37,055 bases of DNA, taken from contig CACZZH010000028.1 in NCBI GenBank assembly GCA_902785635.1, forward strand, positions 1 through 37,055, read 5' to 3'. A program made the translations under genes and the position numbers. Positions 34,784 through 37,055 of the stretch are shown in pieces (the stretch's first letter is position 1; the number at the start of each line of letters is the position of its first letter). Origin of the DNA: an uncultured Lachnospiraceae bacterium. GTDB taxonomy: Bacteria > Bacillota > Clostridia > Lachnospirales > Lachnospiraceae. The notes beneath the pieces were generated by a model. It was not told the DNA's origin, made no database searches, and worked only from the letters and a program-made list of their open reading frames with translations.

Positions 34784-34827
34784 CTGTACGCTTACTGTAC
34801 CAATTCTGTACCAATTTCTGTACCAGA
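34784..34827. repeat. Four phased CTGTAC boxes at the 3' end of int, candidate integrase arm sites
   Basis: CTGTAC begins at 34784, 34795, 34806 and 34818; the last three continue as CTGTACCA, and two of them as CTGTACCAATT. The spacing of 11, 11 and 12 bp puts them on one face of the helix. They straddle the int stop codon (34792-34794), so the repeats also encode the C-terminal residues. Tn916-type integrases bind direct repeats at the element ends through their N-terminal domain, and these fit that role. Confidence 0.6.
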
Positions 34828-36033
34828 CCGATCCGACAACTCCATGTTTTCCTTCTGTCTCTTCTCAAAGCATCTGACTGCATCTTCCATGGACTCATCA
34901 GTCACATGTACATACCTGTCCATTGTGGTCTTGATGCTCGCATGTCCGAGCAGCTTCTGCAGGATCTTTGGCTGCATGCCGCTCTCAATGGCTCTTGTGG
35001 CATATGTATGCCGCAGGGCATGAACGCATACCCGCTTGACTCCGGCCTTATCACACAGCTTGTACAAATGTGTGTCATAGGAGCTGTTCTTGATCGGCTT
35101 CCCGGTCCTGTAGTTGATAAAGACCAGATCGCGGAGCTTCAGCTGGAGAACCTTTCCGGAACGCCGATCCAAATACTCGAGCACCGTATCCAGCACCGGA
35201 GATTCTTTACGTGTCTCCTTCATTGCCTCCACTTCCCGGAGCAGTACTACCGCTCTGTCCGTGAGAGGAATTGTCCTATAACTGTGTGGCGTTTTCGGCG
35301 GACCTGCACGCCATTCCTTCTGCTTGTGGCGGAATTCCAGCGTTTTATTCACCGTCAGCGTACGTTTCTCCCAGTCAATGCAGTCCCAGGTAAGTCCGAT
35401 CACTTCTCCCACACGCAGCCCTGTCTCCAGGATCAACGCAAATTGATGATAGTTGTGAGAGTTTTTTGCCGTCTCCAGAAAGGCTTTCTGCTCATCCACC
35501 GTGAAATATTTGATATCATCTGCCGCTTTCATTGGCTTGGTGTATTTTACTCCATCCATCGGATGTCTGGTAAGGATATCATTGTCCACAGCTGCGCGAA
35601 ACATCGTTCCCATCGTAATGTACGTCTGCCGGATCGTACCGCCGGCATAAGTCTCATTCATACGGTTGAAAACCAGCTTGCAGTGCATGGGCTTCACATC
35701 CGTGATCTTCAGCTTTCCGATCACCGGCCGGATATTGTGCTCATACCTCTCCCTGTAATTGCGTATCGTATTCGGTGCCAGATCAGAGACGATATTGCCA
35801 ATCCAGAAATTGAACCAGTCCTCAACCGTCATCTCCGTATCCGAAATCATCACGGTGTCTGCGTGTTTATCTTCGTACCTGGCATCCTCCAGCCAGTTCT
35901 TTGCCTCGACCACTGAGCCAAAGTATCTGACCTTCCGGTTCCCGAACCTGTCCAGGAACCTTGCAGAATATAATCCGTCCTTTCTCTGGCAAATTCCTTT
36001 GCCGCATTCTTTTCCCTTCAGGTTTTTACCCAT
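34792..36033 (-). CDS. int: Tyrosine recombinase of an integrative element (Tn916/Tn1549 integrase type)
   Basis: The product is 413 residues. The N-terminal [21 protein letters not shown] is the arm-binding domain of Tn916-like integrases, then a SAM-like core-binding domain (about 70-160), then the catalytic domain. The catalytic set is visible: Arg207 in ETGLRVGE, His338 and Arg341 in HALRHTYAT, His364 in [10 protein letters not shown] and nucleophile Tyr374 in MDRYVHV. The start is ATG at 36031-36033 with AGGAG seven bases upstream; the open frame to 36093 runs through a terminator. It lies at the extreme end of the element and reads toward ychF. Confidence 0.93.
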   Translation of the reverse strand: MGKNLKGKECGKGICQRKDGLYSARFLDRFGNRKVRYFGSVVEAKNWLEDARYEDKHADTVMISDTEMTVEDWFNFWIGNIVSDLAPNTIRNYRERYEHNIRPVIGKLKITDVKPMHCKLVFNRMNETYAGGTIRQTYITMGTMFRAAVDNDILTRHPMDGVKYTKPMKAADDIKYFTVDEQKAFLETAKNSHNYHQFALILETGLRVGEVIGLTWDCIDWEKRTLTVNKTLEFRHKQKEWRAGPPKTPHSYRTIPLTDRAVVLLREVEAMKETRKESPVLDTVLEYLDRRSGKVLQLKLRDLVFINYRTGKPIKNSSYDTHLYKLCDKAGVKRVCVHALRHTYATRAIESGMQPKILQKLLGHASIKTTMDRYVHVTDESMEDAVRCFEKRQKENMELSDRSGTEIGTELVQ

Positions 36034-36056
36034 CTGTCTGCTCCTTTCTCTTATCG

Positions 36057-36101
36057 AAAAAAGAGCCTGATGTGACAAAGATAACTTTATCACATTGGCT
36101 C
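36057..36101 (-). terminator. Intrinsic terminator between xis and int
   Basis: On the minus strand GAGCC (36097-36101) pairs with GGCTC (36063-36067), and the inner ATGTGA pairs with TCACAT, followed by an AAAG/CTTT pairing. A run of six T (36062-36057) follows immediately. The int ribosome binding site starts about 15 bases further on, so the hairpin separates xis from int transcription. Confidence 0.8.
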
Positions 36102-36143
36102 TCGTTTCTCCACCATTTTATGAAATTTCATTTTTGACTTCAT

Positions 36144-36350
36144 TCATATCTCGATCTGTGAACGTATGAACTCTTCAAACTCTTTCCGCTTCACCAGCTT
36201 CTTTGTACCAACGAACAGAACGAACGGACAATTCGGTGTGCGCAGCATTTGATCGATCTTGTTGATCCCGATATTGCTGTACTCTGCCGCCTCTTTGATC
36301 GTGAGCGCTATCTTCTGGTGGATCGGAACCTTCTCATTCAATTCACGCAT
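36144..36350 (-). CDS. xis: Excisionase of the integrative element (Tn916 Xis type)
   Basis: The product is 68 residues with an excisionase-type winged helix: LTIKEAAEYSNIGINKIDQML, then a hairpin wing FVLFVGTKKLVKRKEFEEFI. Such proteins bend the element ends and steer Int toward excision. The ATG at 36350 is preceded by AGGGGGTG seven bases upstream, located inside the end of the upstream gene, which it overlaps by 13 bases. It is a full-length match to the usual size of this family. Confidence 0.88.
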   Translation of the reverse strand: MRELNEKVPIHQKIALTIKEAAEYSNIGINKIDQMLRTPNCPFVLFVGTKKLVKRKEFEEFIRSQIEI

Positions 36351-36937
36351 ACGTCGTCACCCCCTGTCATACTCTGTGAGCGAAGAAGATCTCTTTCCAG
36401 AGTATCCCAATCATAATCTCTCTGCGGAAAATTGTTGAACGAGTTCTTTCTTCCCCGCTGGGAGCCGTTATATCCTCGATTCATAAATCTATTGTTTTTA
36501 GATTCTTTGATAATAGATTCTTTACTCTTAGATTCTCTTCGATATTCCGCACGCGGTCTTCCCGGAGAAGGTTTATCCACAGGTGACTTGTCCGTCATCG
36601 GGGTTTCCGTACGTGGATTTTCCGTATGTGGATCATTCTCCGCTTCCGGACTTATGTGCATAAACAGGTCGCTGCATGCAAACTTGCCATCCGGTCCGCG
36701 TACCCTCGGTGCATTGACAAACCCTTTTCTGTTCAGCTTTTTATAAGTAGCCCTTATGGAGTCGATGCCTTCATTCACTATTCTTGTCAATCCCTCCAGA
36801 CTGAACTTCCATGTTTCCGGAAGTGAGCAAAGCAATGCCAGCAGCCCTATTTCTTTTAGCGTGAATCCTTTATTGCGAACATACTCTACCGGTATCCTGA
36901 AGTACTGGTTCTGTATTTTTTCTTTGAAGATTGCCAT
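36338..36937 (-). CDS. Helix-turn-helix protein of the integrative element
   Basis: The product is 199 residues. The first 95 form a winged-helix domain (FRIPVEYVRNKGFTLKEIGL, SLEGLTRIVNEGIDSIRATYKKLNRKGF) like replication-organiser or regulatory proteins common on Clostridial integrative elements. The middle (about 105-150) is low complexity, rich in Pro, Thr, Arg, Ser and Lys. A short C-terminal motif, QRDYDWDTLERDLL, resembles the tail of such element proteins. It probably acts in element replication or control. The site AAGGAGG precedes the ATG at 36937, and the gene overlaps xis, making an operon. Confidence 0.65.
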   Translation of the reverse strand: MAIFKEKIQNQYFRIPVEYVRNKGFTLKEIGLLALLCSLPETWKFSLEGLTRIVNEGIDSIRATYKKLNRKGFVNAPRVRGPDGKFACSDLFMHISPEAENDPHTENPRTETPMTDKSPVDKPSPGRPRAEYRRESKSKESIIKESKNNRFMNRGYNGSQRGRKNSFNNFPQRDYDWDTLERDLLRSQSMTGGDDVCVN

Positions 36938-36955
36938 TTTTCCTGTCCCTCCTTA

Positions 36956-37055
36956 TCATTCTTTCATAATCAAAAGCACGAACTTTACTGCGATGTACAC
37001 GCCAAAAGCAGCAAGCATCACCCACATCAGGTTCCAGTGAAGAAGCGTTCTGATC
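36956..37055 (-). CDS. Small hydrophobic protein, partial at the window edge
   Basis: The minus-strand frame is open from the window end to a TGA at 36956-36958 and gives 33 residues ending LAAFGVYIAVKFVLLIMKE, a membrane helix with a charged tail. The stop is directly followed by the ribosome binding site of the helix-turn-helix gene, so this is a real upstream neighbour in the element operon. The start lies outside the window, or is an internal ATG encoding a 23-residue peptide. Function unknown; small membrane proteins are common in conjugation modules. Confidence 0.5.
   Translation of the reverse strand, partial: IRTLLHWNLMWVMLAAFGVYIAVKFVLLIMKE

Overview
The window looks like a chromosome segment of a Gram-positive anaerobe of the class Clostridia, most likely a Lachnospiraceae member. 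The evidence is the gene content and order (murE-priA-def-fmt-zinc peptidase-rsmB-rlmN-stp-prkC-rsgA-rpe), a DNPR-type MurE, a DUF4317 protein, a clostripain-family protease and a Tn916/Tn1549-type integrase. Base composition is near 50% GC. Almost every gene is on the minus strand; only the DUF4317 gene and mntP are on the plus strand.

Layout. (1) 1-272: no gene. It holds a probable promoter and ribosome binding site for a minus-strand gene just left of the window, and two strong hairpins. The first hairpin belongs to a dispersed element that recurs at 24566-24670. (2) 273-8703, minus: accessory and housekeeping genes. These are a membrane-anchored endonuclease/exonuclease/phosphatase-fold protein, a secreted GH5 glycosidase, a J-domain protein, a YolD-like peptide with a Y-family polymerase, an unrecognised protein, a YczE-like membrane protein, a diguanylate cyclase broken by a 23-bp tandem duplication, and a LUD-domain protein. 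(3) 8779-22165, minus: a compact conserved block for translation (def, fmt, rlmN, rsmB, rsgA), PASTA-kinase/PP2C signalling, replication restart (priA) and peptidoglycan synthesis (murE). Many junctions overlap or lie within a few bases, so this is probably one long operon read from the promoter at 22243-22271. (4) 22382-24345, plus: DUF4317 gene and mntP, with a 15-16-bp tandem repeat between them. (5) 24346-25198: an 850-bp gene-free stretch between converging genes. It contains a long-range inverted repeat, a 105-bp hairpin element with 11-bp terminal inverted repeats, a promoter-like sequence and six 64-bp tandem repeats. (6) 25199-34729, minus: a clostripain-like protease split by a frameshift, comF, recD2, an mreB-family gene, lgt and ychF. 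(7) 34754-37055: one end of an integrative element, with int, xis, a helix-turn-helix protein and a partial small membrane protein. It is inserted directly upstream of ychF and continues beyond the right edge.

The least explained parts are the 24.35-25.2 kb region, the hairpin element it shares with the left edge, and the integrase-end repeats. Two genes, the diguanylate cyclase and the clostripain-like protease, are interrupted by small lesions whose intact versions can be read directly from the sequence.
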